Positions 21,904-35,527 are shown, counted from the stretch's first letter. The stretch: 64,000 nt of DNA from Owenia fusiformis (GCA_903813345.2 CAIIXF020000004.1:1034513-1098512); one strand, 5' to 3'. Program-made: numbers and translations. Notes: generated by a model not told the origin, from the letters alone.

Positions 21904-24752
21904 AGTAGAGGAGTTTCCATATATCTTTAAATCTGACTTATTCTCGTTTTCCGATGAAATTTTAAGAGATTTGCATTTTTAACCTCTTACAACTAATTTT
22001 CTTTCGTTTTAAAGGCATATTTGAATTCAGTGAAAGGTTTTCCACAATTATGACTTTCATTTATACAGTGTCATTTCAATCATTTACCATGTCGTTTTAA
22101 AAAAACCTGGACCATCTCTCCATTGATGCAGTGCTATTATTAGCTCACATGGTGAGCTTTTGCAATCGCTCACTTGTCCGTCTGTCAGTCTGTCTGTCCG
22201 AAATTTTTCAAGATGGCCGCCGCTTTAAAAATAACGGGACTTTTTCGTAAAAATCATAAATGTTTCATTCTAAACCAAAATAATTAATATTATTGTTTGA
22301 AATTTTGGTGGTGTATTCGCAACATCTATCTATTTCACATATACTCCGTGTTTTTCATCCTGACCCCCAGGGGCCGTGTATGGGGGGTCAGGAAAACAGA
22401 AATTTTCGCTAATTTGTAGATCTTTCTGAAGTATAGCTTTATTATACTCAAATGAAAGGCAATTAAGAGTAGATTGCAAATATTGTATCTTTTTTCTGAT
22501 TCGAGCCTCGTAAAATTCAAAATGGCCGTCTAATGTACGATTTCGCAATAATTTTTCGATCCCTTCAAAGTATGGCTGTATAATACTCAAATTGAAGGAA
22601 TTTTGGAGTAGATCACAATTATGGTATTATTTGTCAGATTTGTACCTCAGAAAATTCAAAATGGATTTTTTCAAGATGGCCGCCGCTTTAAAAATGACGG
22701 GACTTTTTCGCAAAAATCATAAATTTTTCATTCTAAACCAAAGTAATTAATATTATTGTTTGAAATTTTGGTAGTATATTCGCAACATCTATCTATTTCA
22801 CAAATATTCTGTGTTTTTCATCCTGACCCCCAGGGGCCGTGTATAGGGGGTCAGGAAAACAAAAATTTTCGCTAATTTGTAGATCTTTCTGAAGTATAGC
22901 TTTATTATACTCAAATGAAAGGCAATTAAGAGTAGATTGCAAATGTTGTATCTTTTTTCTGATTCGAGCCTCGTAAAATTCAAAATGGCCGTCTAATGTA
23001 CGATTTCGCAATAATTTTTCGATCCCTTCAAAGTATGGCTGTATAATACTCAAATTGAAGGAATTTTGGAGTAGATCACAATTATGGTATTATTTGTCAG
23101 ATTTGTACCTCAGAAAATTCAAAATGGCTGCTTTGCAGGAATTCGCAATTGTAAAATCTAAATTTTTCAATTTTAACCAAAGTAATGAGTATAATTGATT
23201 GGAACTCGTTAATTGATTTGAACTCGTTAATTGATATTTTGTTCGTTGGGATTTGCTACTCCGCGGAGTTGCCATTATCTAGTTCACTTTTGACCCATTT
23301 CCTAGCTTTACAAATAATTTCAGGTGTCCTACATTGTAAAAATCTGTGTCAATGTAAAGAGTAGATATATGAAATAATTTTGTTACAAAAAATCAGCGAA
23401 AAATTATATCTATTTTTTTATTTTCAGCCATTTTAGTTAACATTGATTTGTCCATCTGACTTGTGAAATCCACTTTTCCGTCAACAACAGTGGCACGTTT
23501 TAAAACCTCTGTCGATAGGATTCCTGTTTTAAGTTATTTCTGTTCAACATCAATACCGAAAACTCCCCTATGACTCCTGGCTCAAAAGCTCGCCTATTTT
23601 CAAAATGGCCGCCATTTTTGTCTCGCGAAATTAACTTTTGACCTATTTCCTAGCTTTACAAATAATTTCAAGTGTCCTACATTGTAAAAATCCATGTCAA
23701 TGTAAAGAGTAGATGTATGAAATAATTTTGTTACGAAAAATCAGCAAAAAATTATATCCATTTTTTTTAATTTCAGCCATTTTAGTTAACATTGATTTGT
23801 CCATCTGTCTCGCAAAATCCACTTTTGGACCATTTGCCTTAAACCCTCTGTCGATAGGATTCCTGTTTTAAGTTAATTTTGTTCAACATCAATACAAAAA
23901 ACTCTCCTATGACTCTTGGTTCAAAAGCTCGCCTATTTTCAAAATGGTCACCATTCTTGTCTCGCGAAATTCACTTTTGGCCCATTTCCTAGCTTTACAA
24001 ATAATTTCAACTTTTCTGCATTGTAAAAAGCCATGTCACTGTAAAGAGTAGTTGTATGAAATAATTTTGTTACAAAAAATCGGCAAAATATTATATCAGT
24101 TTTTTCTATTTCATCTGTCTCTCAGTCAGTCCAAAAAAAGTGGCAAGTTTTAAACCTCTGTTTACACTTTTTAAATCCTCTGTAGATAGGATTCCCGATT
24201 TAAAATAATTTTGTTCTACATCAATAAAGAAAAAAAAACTGTGACTCCTGCTTCAAAATCTCGCCTAATTTCAAAATGGCCACCATTTTTGTCTCGGGAA
24301 ATTCACTTTTGGCCCATTTCCTAGCTTTACAAATTAGTTCAGGTGTCCTGCATTTTAAAATGCCATGTCTTTGTAAAGAGTAGATGTATGAAATAATTTT
24401 GTCACAAAAAATCTGCAAAAAATTATACCCGTCTTTTTTATTTTCACTTTTGAGCAACACCATGTGAGCCCAGTACCCACGGTACTAATTTTTCTTTAAA
24501 ACCTTGGTTTATTTGTCTGACGACCAAAAATTTCATGATTAATCACAACAGGTGCATTGACAGGGTCATCCAATAGTATGTCATTTGAGTTTTAGACAGA
24601 TTAAACCAACACGTTATCACAAATCATTAAATCAAGTGACCATTCCTAGTTTAAAACATGGACCGCTATGGCAGTCTGGCCCAAGGAAAATGAAGAATTA
24701 CAAGGGTGGCATCTATTATGTCAGCTTTATTCAGCTATTTAGAAACCATACT
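21904..24752. mobile_element. Diverged copy of the 499-bp MITE, split by a 2.3-kb insertion
   Basis: The left part, 21904-22140, aligns with the first half of the MITE (GAGTTTCCATAT, TTTTAAGAGATTTGCAT, GGCATATTTGAATTCAGTGAA). The right part, 24486-24752, aligns with the second half (TTAATCACAACA, CAGGGTCATC, TTCAGCTATTTAGAAACCAT). Many substitutions make it older than the copies at 11787 and 49849. Confidence 0.75.
22141..24485. mobile_element. Non-coding element with two internal tandem arrays
   Basis: It is bounded by GCTCACATGGTGAGC on the left and CACCATGTGAGCC on the right, with a GTCCGTCTGTC head. Inside are a 463-bp direct duplication (22205-22667 and 22668-23130, near-identical) and four copies of a 331-348-bp unit whose CCTAGCTTTACAAAT marker falls near 23301, 23649, 23989 and 24320. 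Words such as AAGATGGCCGCC recur. There is no protein. Confidence 0.8.
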
Positions 24753-27600
24753 ATTGCAAATGTCAAATTGCTGAATGCAAAGCTCAAGGGAATACTAACT
24801 AACTAAATGCTCTTCATGCATTTTTCCAATGGTTGCCCTTTCTTTGCATCTTTCAAACAATGAATTTTTGGGGTTCTTTGTACAGTCACCGTGTAGCGCA
24901 GACATCTTGTACAAAGTTGATCACGTACAGGGATTTATCCGAAGTTTATCCTGGGCATTTTTATGATTATTTCTAGGTGCAGACAAGCTCATCGACAACA
25001 ATGTACATGCATGCGTTCTCTTTTGTGTTCTATTAAATATGTATCCGAAACAATTTCATTGCTCTTAGTCTTTGCTATCTCCTTCCCAATATATATGTAT
25101 GTTTAATGTTATTAATTTTAACAAAATAGACGCTTGAATTTGAAGTTATGAAATTTAATGTTTTCAATAAGTATTAATAAACTAAAAAGTTATTACTTGT
25201 GATCAGTAAAACCATATTTACAGTTTTTTAGGTACTTGACGGCTGCTTAAAATTGCATTTTTATTTAGTAAATAAATATTGTAATATGATTTAGGGCTGT
25301 CGAAAGGAAACATTTACTATCACTGTGACTATTATGATCCAATTGAAGTTGTTTACATATTTTTATTGCAATAATCGAATATTGTTTTCTGATGTCACAG
25401 ATTAATATCATGCTCAAATCGAGGTACACTTTAGGGAGTTTACTCTGAAAAGTTACAATGGGCGATTCTATTTCTATCACGTTATACATACATAGAGGTT
25501 AATAGAGGGAAATATCGTATTGTCTCGAGGAATAAACCGGTTATATTGAATCCCGAAGAGTAAATAAGCTTTTTATCCCATGATCCTATGACTCTTTTCC
25601 CATAATCATAAATTCAATATCCATATCTGATTTTTGTATAAAACGAAACCAGACTATATTATTTAGTATCCAAAATTTGACTTTATGACATTTTGAAATA
25701 TAAAAATTTTATTGTATGACATAAACTTAAACACATCAATATAAAAAATCAACAATATCGTGTACTAGTTCACCAGGGCATTCGCTTATTGCTCTATTTC
25801 TATGACGTTGACTGTGTCAGAGCATGGTGATCCTATTACAATTCCCCTTCTATTCGTTTAATAGGCTTATATAGGTAGGTTCATTCTCCTTACGTTAAAA
25901 TCTCAATTTTGAGCGTTGTTTGGAAAATATGTTTCTCACATCAGAACATCATTATCACGCCCTCTAGACTACCATCAAGGCAAACATTAGTTTGAAGACT
26001 GTTTATGAACGAAGTAGCTAATTATTTTAGACATATATCCTGACCGCAGCCAGATTGAGCCCGTTTTACGACATTTTCGTAGGACTGGCAAGAACGGGTA
26101 AGAACTAGTTTGGTGTGATAGGGGGGTTAGTTTCAAAACGAAAATAAAACCAACCATCGAGTGGTCTTAAAAGTATAATTAACACTGAAACTGTTGTCAG
26201 AAGTTAGTTCATATGGGATAAACAAAACGAAGGGGTCGTGCGTTTAATTTTCTGATTAATATCGTTTAAACAGGACAACCTTTATTACTCTAAGATTATA
26301 GAGTACATCAGGTCTTGGAAAACATATGCTGATGATTTCGTACATTGCAGTATAGAAAAGTTTGCATAGACCGCACTATTAAACGTAAATAGCTAGTTAC
26401 GACATAGTTACGACAAGGTAAACAATTTTCTTCACAATTCAATGTCTTTGTAACATAGACGAATACAGTAACACGACTTTGGTCTCTGTGATGATTGCAT
26501 CATAATATATATTTTAGAAAAAAAAATATGTATTAAAATGTATACAACACATTTATGTGTGCATAGATGCATAGATGCATAAATGCATAGAATCTCAACA
26601 AAACATTAAACATATTTATGATATGATTTTTTGATAAATTGACTTAAATAATGGATTACCTTTTCATTTTCATTTAAACACTTTGAATAGATCTCTAAAT
26701 TACTCGCTATTTTTGATTTGAAACTGACATTTTCATATCTATGTGTACCTTCTGACAAGTTTACTCATCTAGAATATATAGTTTAATCTATAATAGTAGA
26801 TTTCAAAAAGTTATGGTGTCATTTTCCATGTAATTAAAACCTAATATAAAATGTTTCCAGCTTATTCTAAATTTCATATATAAGCATAAAAGCCAAAGGG
26901 AAGGGTGACTAAAAACTTTGAAGAAACCCAACAAGAAAAGCAAACTGTAAGTGTAAATCTGCCACACCCTATTTATCCCAAAACCATAATCTAACGTGAA
27001 AAGAAACAGTGTCTAACATCCCCTCCCCCCTCCAATCGAGAACAAATATCACAATCCAGGACCAGAACACCAAGGGACATTTCATTCATACTGAAGTCAT
27101 TACAATACATGTTGAAGAAAAATTGAAAAGATTGATAGCCAATTGATAGCCAATACTCATAACATCAAAAATAGTTGTAGATACTAGTACTCATAAAAGA
27201 TAGAGTATTCAGTCTCAAATGATGTGGGATAGATAAAATCCAGTCTCGAAGTCCATAGGCAATTCAAAGGGTCAACATCCGTTCGCAAAGCCGTCATCAT
27301 AATCCATAAAACACAACAATTCACAATGGTCATCAGGAGAAAACTATGGCTGGTTTCGATCCCTATTTCTCAACCATTAATGCCATAGCCGGGATCCACC
27401 TCAAAAGGTGCCAAGTGAAAAAGTGAAAAAAGTGAAAAAGTGAAAATTGTGAGTTCATTGCCAATTTAATTATACCATTCCTACATTCTTCAGCAACTCA
27501 AGTGGTAAAACTTGAAATTTCGAAATTAATGACTTGTACTTTTCAGCAAAGCCCAGAAAGTATTTCTTACGTTTTTTACAAGTATAACCTTGACCTAACA
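24753..27600. other. No gene recognised (2.8 kb)
   Basis: AT-rich, apparently unique sequence. It contains a tiny ATGCATAGATGCATA repeat near 26560 and purine-rich AGTGAAAAAGTGAAAA near 27415. No exon, RNA or element end was seen. Confidence 0.45.
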
Positions 27601-27639
27601 GCTTGATCACTATAATATGGTGTCTTGATTTGAAATCTA

Positions 27640-29500
27640 GATATTTTGAACACGCCCTGCTATATCTAATAAGCTGGGATACATAAACTTAAAGTCATCT
27701 CTTTTGTCATATAATTTACAATATATACTATTGTCTGGTTCAATGTTAATAAGAAGATCAAGATAAGGTGCACTCATATCAGATTCGTTAGTTTTTCACA
27801 ATTCAAGCTCAGTAGGGTATATCTCACCTACAAAGTCTTTAAATTTTGGGTTGTCTAAACTCAACAAGTCATCAATATATCGATCTGTCTTATTAAATAA
27901 CTTTGCAATATGAAATTTACTTTTATCTTTCATCGTCCTTTGTTAAAAGTTATACTCATACGAGAATAGAAAAAGATCTGCTAAAAGAGGAGCACAATCT
28001 GTACCCATTGGTATACCTACATTCTGACGTAAAACTGTACTTCCAAACTTAACAAATATATTATCAATAAGAAAGCCTAACACCTCACAGAATTGCAGTG
28101 AAAAAAATATATTTATCATATTGTTCACTAGAAAAGAAAGCCCTATTTGAGTTACAGTTAACATATTTAAATTTACAACTCATCATTGTCTTTTTAATGA
28201 TTCCAAATATTTCGTATTTTAACTTGTCATGAGGAATTGATGTGTAAAGTGTAGAAAAATCCCTCGTTTAAATACATTTAACTTTTGAATAAATCGGGTC
28301 ATTAAATTTTGATAAAAGATCTTTGGAATTTTTAAGGATCCACATATGGTTAACCCCAGAATTTCTAAAAATAGCCTTACAATAAGCCTTCCTATTATTT
28401 TTAACAGCTTGAAGACACCTTGTCAATAGTCCAGATTTTTTTTTAGTGGAACAGACTCTAGACCCAGCAATAGACCTAGCTTTATAAGGGACTTTATGTA
28501 ACTTTGGTGTCCAGTAAAATCTGGGCAAATGTTCCTGTTTCTCTGTTGGTTTAATCTTATAATTATTCAAAAAATTTAGATGGTTCTTGACTATTTCCCT
28601 TTCATTAGAATTAACCTTAACATATGTCTTATTTACAACATTGTGATTTGAAATACCTAATTCAGCCATGATTATAGACAAATATAACTTTTACAAATCA
28701 CTATTACATTATTAGCAGCTTTGTCTGCAGGGACCAATACAAACTTTTTATGGAATTCTTCCAAATACCCAATAACTTTTGGATTATCTTAAACTATGCT
28801 GGTACTTTCAATATTTTGACTTTTAAGTTTCATTATTCTTCTATTTACAATATCCTTGATTTTAAGTACCCATTCGTCGTTTTTTATCATAACGCAATAA
28901 AATTGGATAGGATTCACGAAATTTAGGGCCTTTCTTAATTAAATTCCTAAGTTTACTATCAGATATTATGTCTAAGTTACCTGTTAAGACATGTTTATGG
29001 GGCTTATACTTAAAATCGGAATCTTCACAATTACAAATCATTTCATCAAAGTCAGAGTGGTCAAAATCTGATTCAGTTTTGTTGTAATTAAAAAATTTCC
29101 TAGCGATTGTATCAGTGTATTTATATGATATTGATGGTACCTCTTGATATTCAAAATAAGCAGGTATCTTACTAGTTACATTCTTGTCGTGTAACACTCT
29201 TGATAAGTTAATATGTTCGATACCTATATTTTGAAAAAATATTTTAATAAACCTTTTAGGTTTAGTTTCTTTGGATGTAAAAGTTGTAAGATATAGCTTC
29301 CTAGTTCCCAGGAAAACAGTGATACAATGCAATTGCTGAGGAATTTTGTTTTCTGAAAAGGCTTTTTAGAATTTTCAAGTATTTCATGTAGTCTCGAATG
29401 GGGCAAGGAAAAAATCAAAGTCCTCAAATAGTGTAAGGACTTGTTTGGGTCATTAAAAACGTCAATTAGTCTGTCTATATCGACTTCAGTGTGCATATTA
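27640..29500 (-). pseudogene. Penelope-like (or related) reverse transcriptase, broken
   Basis: Reading on the - strand from 29496 to about 27640, pieces in different frames line up with one retroelement protein: an N-terminal part (SRLHEILENSKKPFQKTKFL, IFFQNIGIEHINLSRVLHDK, KGPKFRE), a PADKAANNV motif near 28730, then LPRFYWTPKLHK and NHMWILKNSKDLL at 28268-28681. The RT core GIPMGTDCAPLLADLF follows at 27943-28164 and YIDDLLSL near 27866-27880. Frameshifts and stops separate the pieces, so it is inactive. The ADKxxNNV and GIPMGTxCAPLLA signatures fit Penelope-like elements. No GIY-YIG endonuclease was seen downstream, so the assignment is tentative. Confidence 0.75.
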
Positions 29501-29640
29501 CGTCTACCGTTTCGATCTTTGATTCGCCGTTCGACATCGTTCCAAAATTTTTCTACGAGATTGCATTCAAAAGTTAAATGTTTTGCATTTAGAATTACAT
29601 TACATTTTGAACATTTTTAGTTAACATTTGTATTACATCT
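29500..29640 (-). pseudogene. LINE-like zinc-finger tail fused upstream of the RT frame
   Basis: In the same - strand frame that enters the RT pseudogene, about 40 codons read KCSKCNVILN..KHLTFEC..VEKFWNDV. A CxxC..H....C pattern followed by FW is typical of the C-terminal zinc finger of L1/Tx1-type LINE proteins. This may be a chance adjacency of two element fragments. Confidence 0.4.
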
Positions 29641-30570
29641 ACAGTAGTAACCAAAACCTCAGAAAATCCAGAAATAATGTATGTCCTGTTGAAGAACCCT
29701 AATTTTCATACTTGGAACCTTTAGTATCGATATCGCTCTACCTGTGATTGGGGCGCTTTACCTGCGATTGGGGCGATTTTCAATAGTTACTTGAAATTTT
29801 TTTTCAAAAGAAATTTCTACACAGGATAAATAATTATTTCACACAAGTTATATAATTTAAACTTTTACAATGTCAAAAAAGCTATGTTGTAGTTACCAGA
29901 TAAGACAGTAAACTTTATTTTTAGTTTTCTCTTTTTTCTATTATCTTCCTACTGGTCCACATCACATGTTTGGAGGGAGAAAGACAATTTTTTATCAGGA
30001 AGGTAGTAAATAAGACTCAATTTCGTCTTTTTAAGAACTTAATGATATTTACTTATTGTTAAAATTATTTGACCCCTGGATGTGAGAATTATCAAAGCGT
30101 TCAAAAATACATTATACAATTAGTTAGAAAACATGACGGTTACAAAATATTTTTAAGTAAATCCTAAACTCTCTTGATATGTCTAAACATTTTCCGTTAA
30201 TAGATTTGCATGCTACTATGTATATCTGAAAATTAAAAGTGAATCCCTTGAGCAAATTTTTATGAAACAAAATAAATATAAAACGTGTATATCAAATACT
30301 AAAATTAAAATAAAAAATAGGTCTTTGCTTACACCCTCAATACCTTTCAGATACTCAAATTGATTGACCTGATTATTATATTATGACCTGATTACCTGAT
30401 TGAAAACATTAATTGACCACATTATGTTTTTCAGTAAAAATGTGCCTAGTTAGTAGTTAAAGAAAGTATTATCTGACTGAACTTTTAAATTGTTTTTTTA
30501 ATTGAGTTTTGCTCATAAAAAGGACCCCTGATTAACTTCGACATAAATTACTAAAACTCCGGGGGATTTT
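29641..30570. other. No gene seen
   Basis: AT-rich. GGGGCG(C/A)TTTACCTG(T/C)GATT is duplicated near 29740-29770. Nothing else was recognised. Confidence 0.4.
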
Positions 30571-30574
30571 GCTA

Positions 30575-31890
30575 AAGATGAACCCACGATAAGGAGAGCT
30601 TTTTAGAAGGACACAACTATTTTATTCTGCAAGTGATCATCATGAAATTTTAACATACTTTTAGAAATGAGGTAAATTTATACATCCTGAAATATTTTCT
30701 GCGAATTTTTGAAACTTGCGTTTGTAGAACGGTTTTTGTGAAGCGATAAAATTCAATTTTCCATATTTAACCGTTACATTTTGCTTAAAGGGTGACGCAT
30801 ATCGTTTAGCAAATCGAACGCTCGTTTCTGGTGTTGCTCACCGTTTAGTATAAAAGGCCCGATCCCGGAATAATACTCAAGGGTTCACAGGTTCGAGTTC
30901 GTTGTGTCAACACCTCTAACTGTTATATAGCATAAGTATATTATAGATCGTCACACATTTATGAAAGGGTGATTTTTATTTTGACAAATCAATTCCACAT
31001 TTATGGGTGAAGTTTCAGGATCTTCTATTTGTGTATAATAAGGAAAAATTGGCATCTAAATTTCCCCATAACGTAATAGCACACAGCTTGGCATATGAAA
31101 TATCCTACAAATGAAACAAAGCAAGACAAACCGGTTTCTAATACAATGATTTATATTGGCTGTTGTACATGTATTCTTTGAACGCAATCACTCTTTGGAT
31201 AACGTTTTCAAAATCACTATAAACGGATTACTTTATCTCAAAGACAATTTCAATAAACTGGATTTTACAGAACTCCCCTTATTTCTTAAAAATGGACTGA
31301 TCCAGTTGATTCGCCTGGAGCCGCCATATTGTTTTTATACGGGATGCTAATCGGAACCCTTTAAAGTCAATAACTTTCCCATTACTGTACGAGCAAAATA
31401 GAATGTGGCTAAGTAACATAATGACGCAAAGTCTTAGTTTTTGTAAAGAAATCGATGGGCGCTCCACCAGAAATATATTTTAAGAATTTTTTACGAATTG
31501 GTTCCATTATTCCGTCATTCTCATGAGTGGAAAAGGTCTCAAAAACATATTTCTAGAAAAAAGGCCATTGATTTCTTTTTATTTTCTAAGAGTTCAGATA
31601 AATAGGTTTCTTACAACTGTGACACTTTGGTCTATACCATCAAGCCATGCACGGATTTTAACCACAAATAAAAAGTCTAACCTTAAAAAACGAGATCATT
31701 GCCTTGCAAAAAATGTTCTTAAAAAAGTAATTTTTATATCACACAAGTTGTTTTTGGGAATATCTAAGATCACCTAATATCTCAGATCATCTCTGATGTA
31801 GTATTACACTTCCATGATGATCACATCTGGAATAAAAAGCAATTGTCCTTCTAAAAAGCTCTCCTTATCGCCTTATCGGGGGTTCTTTTT
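30575..31890. mobile_element. Element with ~75-bp inverted ends
   Basis: GATAAGGAGAGCTTTTTAGA, then AGGACA, and GTGATCATCATG at 30590-30650 recur inverted at 31830-31880 (CATGATGATCAC, TGTCCTTCTAAAAAGCTCTC, CTTATCG). The interior, about 1.2 kb, has only short frames (31156-31350, 31523-31777) with no recognised domain. Confidence 0.6.
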
Positions 31891-31924
31891 TGTAAAAATA
31901 AGCGAGGACTGTTTATTTTATAGT

Positions 31925-33089
31925 TCATGGTATGAAACCATTAGGACGTCAAATAAAGGAGCTGGTAGCACACTATAGCGCAGCGATATCTGACCTTACA
32001 TAAACATACCTACATATGTTCCCTAATAATTTTTATTATAACCGTTTTATATACTTCCGGCTTTTGGGCTGAATTATGCCTGCCATTAACAGAGGTCAAA
32101 AAGCTACCAAAAAATAAAATTCCAATTTTTCCCAATTTGGAGTACACAATGCAAAAGAAAATGATACAAAATGATTTTAAATACATGCTTTTGGTTTCCA
32201 GGCTATAAATTTGAGGTTATTTTTCTTATCAATACCAAAAAATTATGTAATCACTGTATCAACGTTTTGTATTGTTTCTTAGGTATTAATAAGATAAATG
32301 TTACAAATGAATCATTTTTATATTAGAATGACAAATGCTTAAGTCAGCTAATTTTTCACAAAATGGGCTCTATACGTTTTGAGATATGGACTTTTATTCA
32401 GAGGTGAACATTTTCAATAAAGGAGGGCCTTTTGCTCTTCCTTGACTAATTGGGACTACAGCTAAAATTCTATTTCTCGTAGTTAGATATAGCTCAGTTG
32501 CTTATAAAACAACCATCACGACTTGATCGAATTCATGAATAATTGAGAAAAATCGTTATCATTTTCTTCCTAAAATCTGATTGTATCCAGCGGTAAGGTC
32601 AAAGAAGAAACAGCCATCAGAAAACTTGATGATAGCCACAAGTAACGTCGCGGAAGAATTGTAAGGCGTTCGATTGCATATGACTCTAATTGATTATTAC
32701 ACATGCCCTTAGAATATATGAACATTCCAATAAATTGTAACAGTTAATTAGATATAAATCTTACCTATTTTTTCATGGTATTATGTTTTATAAAACATGA
32801 ACAATTATTTGTTGTTAGCGATTATATGGAAAAAAATCTGGTAATGAAATGTTTTAAATGGTAAGAAAACTAATATGTTCCCGATCATAAATTACCTAAA
32901 TGTTGCATACAATTTTGTTGAATCTGCTTGGCTCATATTTGAAAAATCAAACAAAATCTGAAAATACCCTTGCGTAATTACACTAAATAATAAACACCGA
33001 CATCTACAGTAAAATCATAGTATATTTTAACATTATGGTTATCTATTTTTTTGTTCATATGCTTAGAATAACGGTCTGTGTCTTATAGT
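31925..33089. repeat. 1.1-kb dispersed repeat, copy 2
   Basis: Direct copy of 17437-18562 with scattered substitutions plus an extra ~50 bp near 31955-32005. Similarity ends at the same CGGTCTGTGTCTTATA. It follows the inverted-end element almost directly. Confidence 0.8.
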
Positions 33090-33199
33090 CTAGTGGTAGA
33101 CACAGTGGGGGTCGTTTTGTAGTAAAAAGTTTTTTTCTTTGCATTTTTGGATACCCTACTGTGTCTACATAAAATATTGGGAAGATGCAAAATTATGCA

Positions 33200-33960
33200 G
33201 GTTGAGCATTTTTTATAAAATGACATTGAAATTATGTAATCATTTCAGAGGTGGGCGTGGCACTTTACTTTACATATTATCATATAGAGGTTGTATCTTC
33301 ACCTCAATAGACTGATATCTTAAAGTCTAAGCATGCTAGTAATAACTACAGATAGCTAGAAATGATTTATGAGCATAATATAAAGCAATTAATTGAAATT
33401 ACGTAACAATTTCAGGTGGATGTGGCAATTTTGCTACTCTTTACTCATTTTCACTTTTTCAGCTGAGCTTATTTATTTAATATTTTTGTAACTATTCCAG
33501 GAATATCCAAGTGAACATGTTTATGAATTGCAGAAATATTAGCTTAATGCACAATTCTGGAATTTGAATATCTTTTTAAGTAGGCATTGACATTACGTAA
33601 TTATTTGAGAAGGGGGTGTGGCACTATTTACCTAACTATCATATGAAGGTTGTTCCTGTACATGGAATAACCGTTTTTCAAAGTTAATGCCTGCTTGTTG
33701 TAACTATAGATACCTAAAATGAAATATGTGCAAAAAGTTAATTAATTTCATAAGTTATTATGTCACAATTACAGGTGGGTGTGGCAATTTCTATTTCCTC
33801 ATTTCACGTTTTTTGCAGAGCTTCCGAAAATTTGTAACGTGTAGTTATGTAACTATGATATGATATTTGTGTAATTCTACTATTATAATTATTATGTGAG
33901 TACATTTCATAAAGAGCATTGGAATTATGTATAATTACTTCAAAAATGGGCATTGTATTG
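33200..33960. repeat. Degenerate ~180-bp tandem repeat, about five units
   Basis: The marker ATTACGTAA..TTTCAGGTGG.TGTGGCA returns near 33235, 33405, 33600, 33765 and 33930 with heavy divergence. Intervening words such as ATCATAT.GAGGTTGT also recur. Confidence 0.5.
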
Positions 33961-35274
33961 TTGTTAATATACCAACAGGTATAGGTTGGTTCGCACCTGG
34001 AATGAATTTTTTTTCTTTGTAAATGGTAACTGTATCCATTCTAGATAAATTACGATTCAAATAGATATGGCAAATTATGAAATACACTAGTAGACTCAAT
34101 ATTTAGATTTTATATTGCATAATGCGTATTGCTTGATATTTCGGGATATGATACAAATCTGATGTTTTTAAATTCACCTGTGCCTCCAAATATATAATCT
34201 ACCTAATATCCAAGAAATGAGTTTTAACAATACCATTACAAGATTCTAAAAGGGGCAATCTTTCAAAGAAGGTGTGTGGAATTGTTGACTCGGTTTATAG
34301 TAAAATTTCGACAATATCATCTCTTTCTTAATCGTATGCCAACTCATCAAGATCTCTTTCTCTGAACTCATATTAGGATCCGATAACGTTTAATGAATAC
34401 TGGGTTTGACCCCATAGCAGTATGCAAGTATGCGTTTTACAGTTTTTTGATATCCTGTTCTCCTAATTATAATTGTATGGTTAGCGTTTGCAGAGAAAGG
34501 GGGGTCGTTGGGATCAGGTTGTGGATTCTGTTTGCAGACACTTCTGTTGTCTGATGACTGTGCGCATCCCTTTGGTTGTCTTCATAGCAACTCTCAAATA
34601 AAAGGTTGACATCAAAATCACTTATTTTATCACAGATCACAGATTTATGGTTCCTGGTTTCAAAGTTATTGTAACGCTGCTACTTTGTCTACATCCACAC
34701 TTGATAACTTAAATCTCTGAGCTTCCATCAACAATGTCATTTTTGTTGTTAGTTTCATTGACTTCATAATGTGTTTGATATACAGCGATGTAGTAAGCCC
34801 CTTATCTCTTGCCCCCTTAATTAACGATGCGTGTTTAGAAAATGTTGGTTGACACTACTATATATTTAACTAACACATGCTAAAATGTTTGAAGCAATTA
34901 AAAGTCAAATTCAGCATATTTTTCGTATTTCATGTTCATTATTTTCAAACAATATATATTAACAAAAAAGGGTTTGGTATGAGGAATTTCAAAGGTCCCT
35001 CTCCAATATTTTTTAAAATATTTCAATCTTGTTTATTTTCTATCAATGTATCATATCAAAATGTTGTTGTTATATCTTCCAATTTAACCTCTGGCAATGT
35101 TATGTGTGTTTCCATGATACATGTATCAATTATAACACATGGTAACTTTTATTTAATATAAAAAGTTGAACCCGACCAATGTAATGTAAACAAAAGAGCG
35201 ACAAAAGTGCGGTTACATTTAGGCCATAATAACGTAGTAACTACGAAGTAAACAAGTTTACCGTGTCTTTTTAG
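33961..35274. other. No gene recognised upstream of the putative receptor exon
   Basis: AT-rich. Short frames (for example 34877-35161) lack any domain. The region may include the promoter or 5' UTR intron of the exon at 35275. Confidence 0.35.
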
Positions 35275-35482
35275 GATCCTGTTGCAATCCCTGGACTATG
35301 GACAATACAATGATGGAAAACACAACGTATATTTATGCTGATACAGACTACACAGTGGCATATTCTTTGAACAGCTTTGCTACCACAGATCTGAACACCG
35401 AAAACGACGTTAAAGCTAGAAACATCACCGTTCTTTCGACGGTGATACTTGCACTACTATTAGGACTATCTAGCACGGGTTT
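35275..35482 (+). CDS. Possible first coding exon of a 7TM receptor
   Basis: Acceptor GTCTTTTTAG at 35274, donor GGTTT|GTAAGT at 35483. ATG at 35298 opens 61 codons and two bases: an acidic, Tyr/Asn-rich N-terminus with N-glycosylation sequons (NTT, NIT) and no signal peptide, then a hydrophobic segment ITVLSTVILALLLGLSSTGL cut by the donor. An extracellular, glycosylated N-terminus leading straight into TM1 is the usual layout of rhodopsin-family GPCRs, and introns often fall in TM1. The conserved GN of TM1 would lie in the next exon, which I did not find; a gypsy element follows within 1 kb. It could equally be another membrane protein. Confidence 0.4.
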
Positions 35483-35527
35483 GTAAGTTCATTTTCTTGC
35501 AATATTCACCATTGCTAATATTATACA

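Noticed and set aside
22330-23053. Paired 86-codon - strand frames as a duplicated gene
   Set aside because: They follow from the 463-bp direct duplication inside a non-coding element; no domain, start context or promoter.
30893-30915. GGTTCGAGTTCG as a tRNA box B
   Set aside because: No box A at the right distance and no acceptor stem.
33085-33115. TAGTCTAGTGGTAGACAC as a tRNA 5' half
   Set aside because: Resembles box A but no anticodon or T arm follows.
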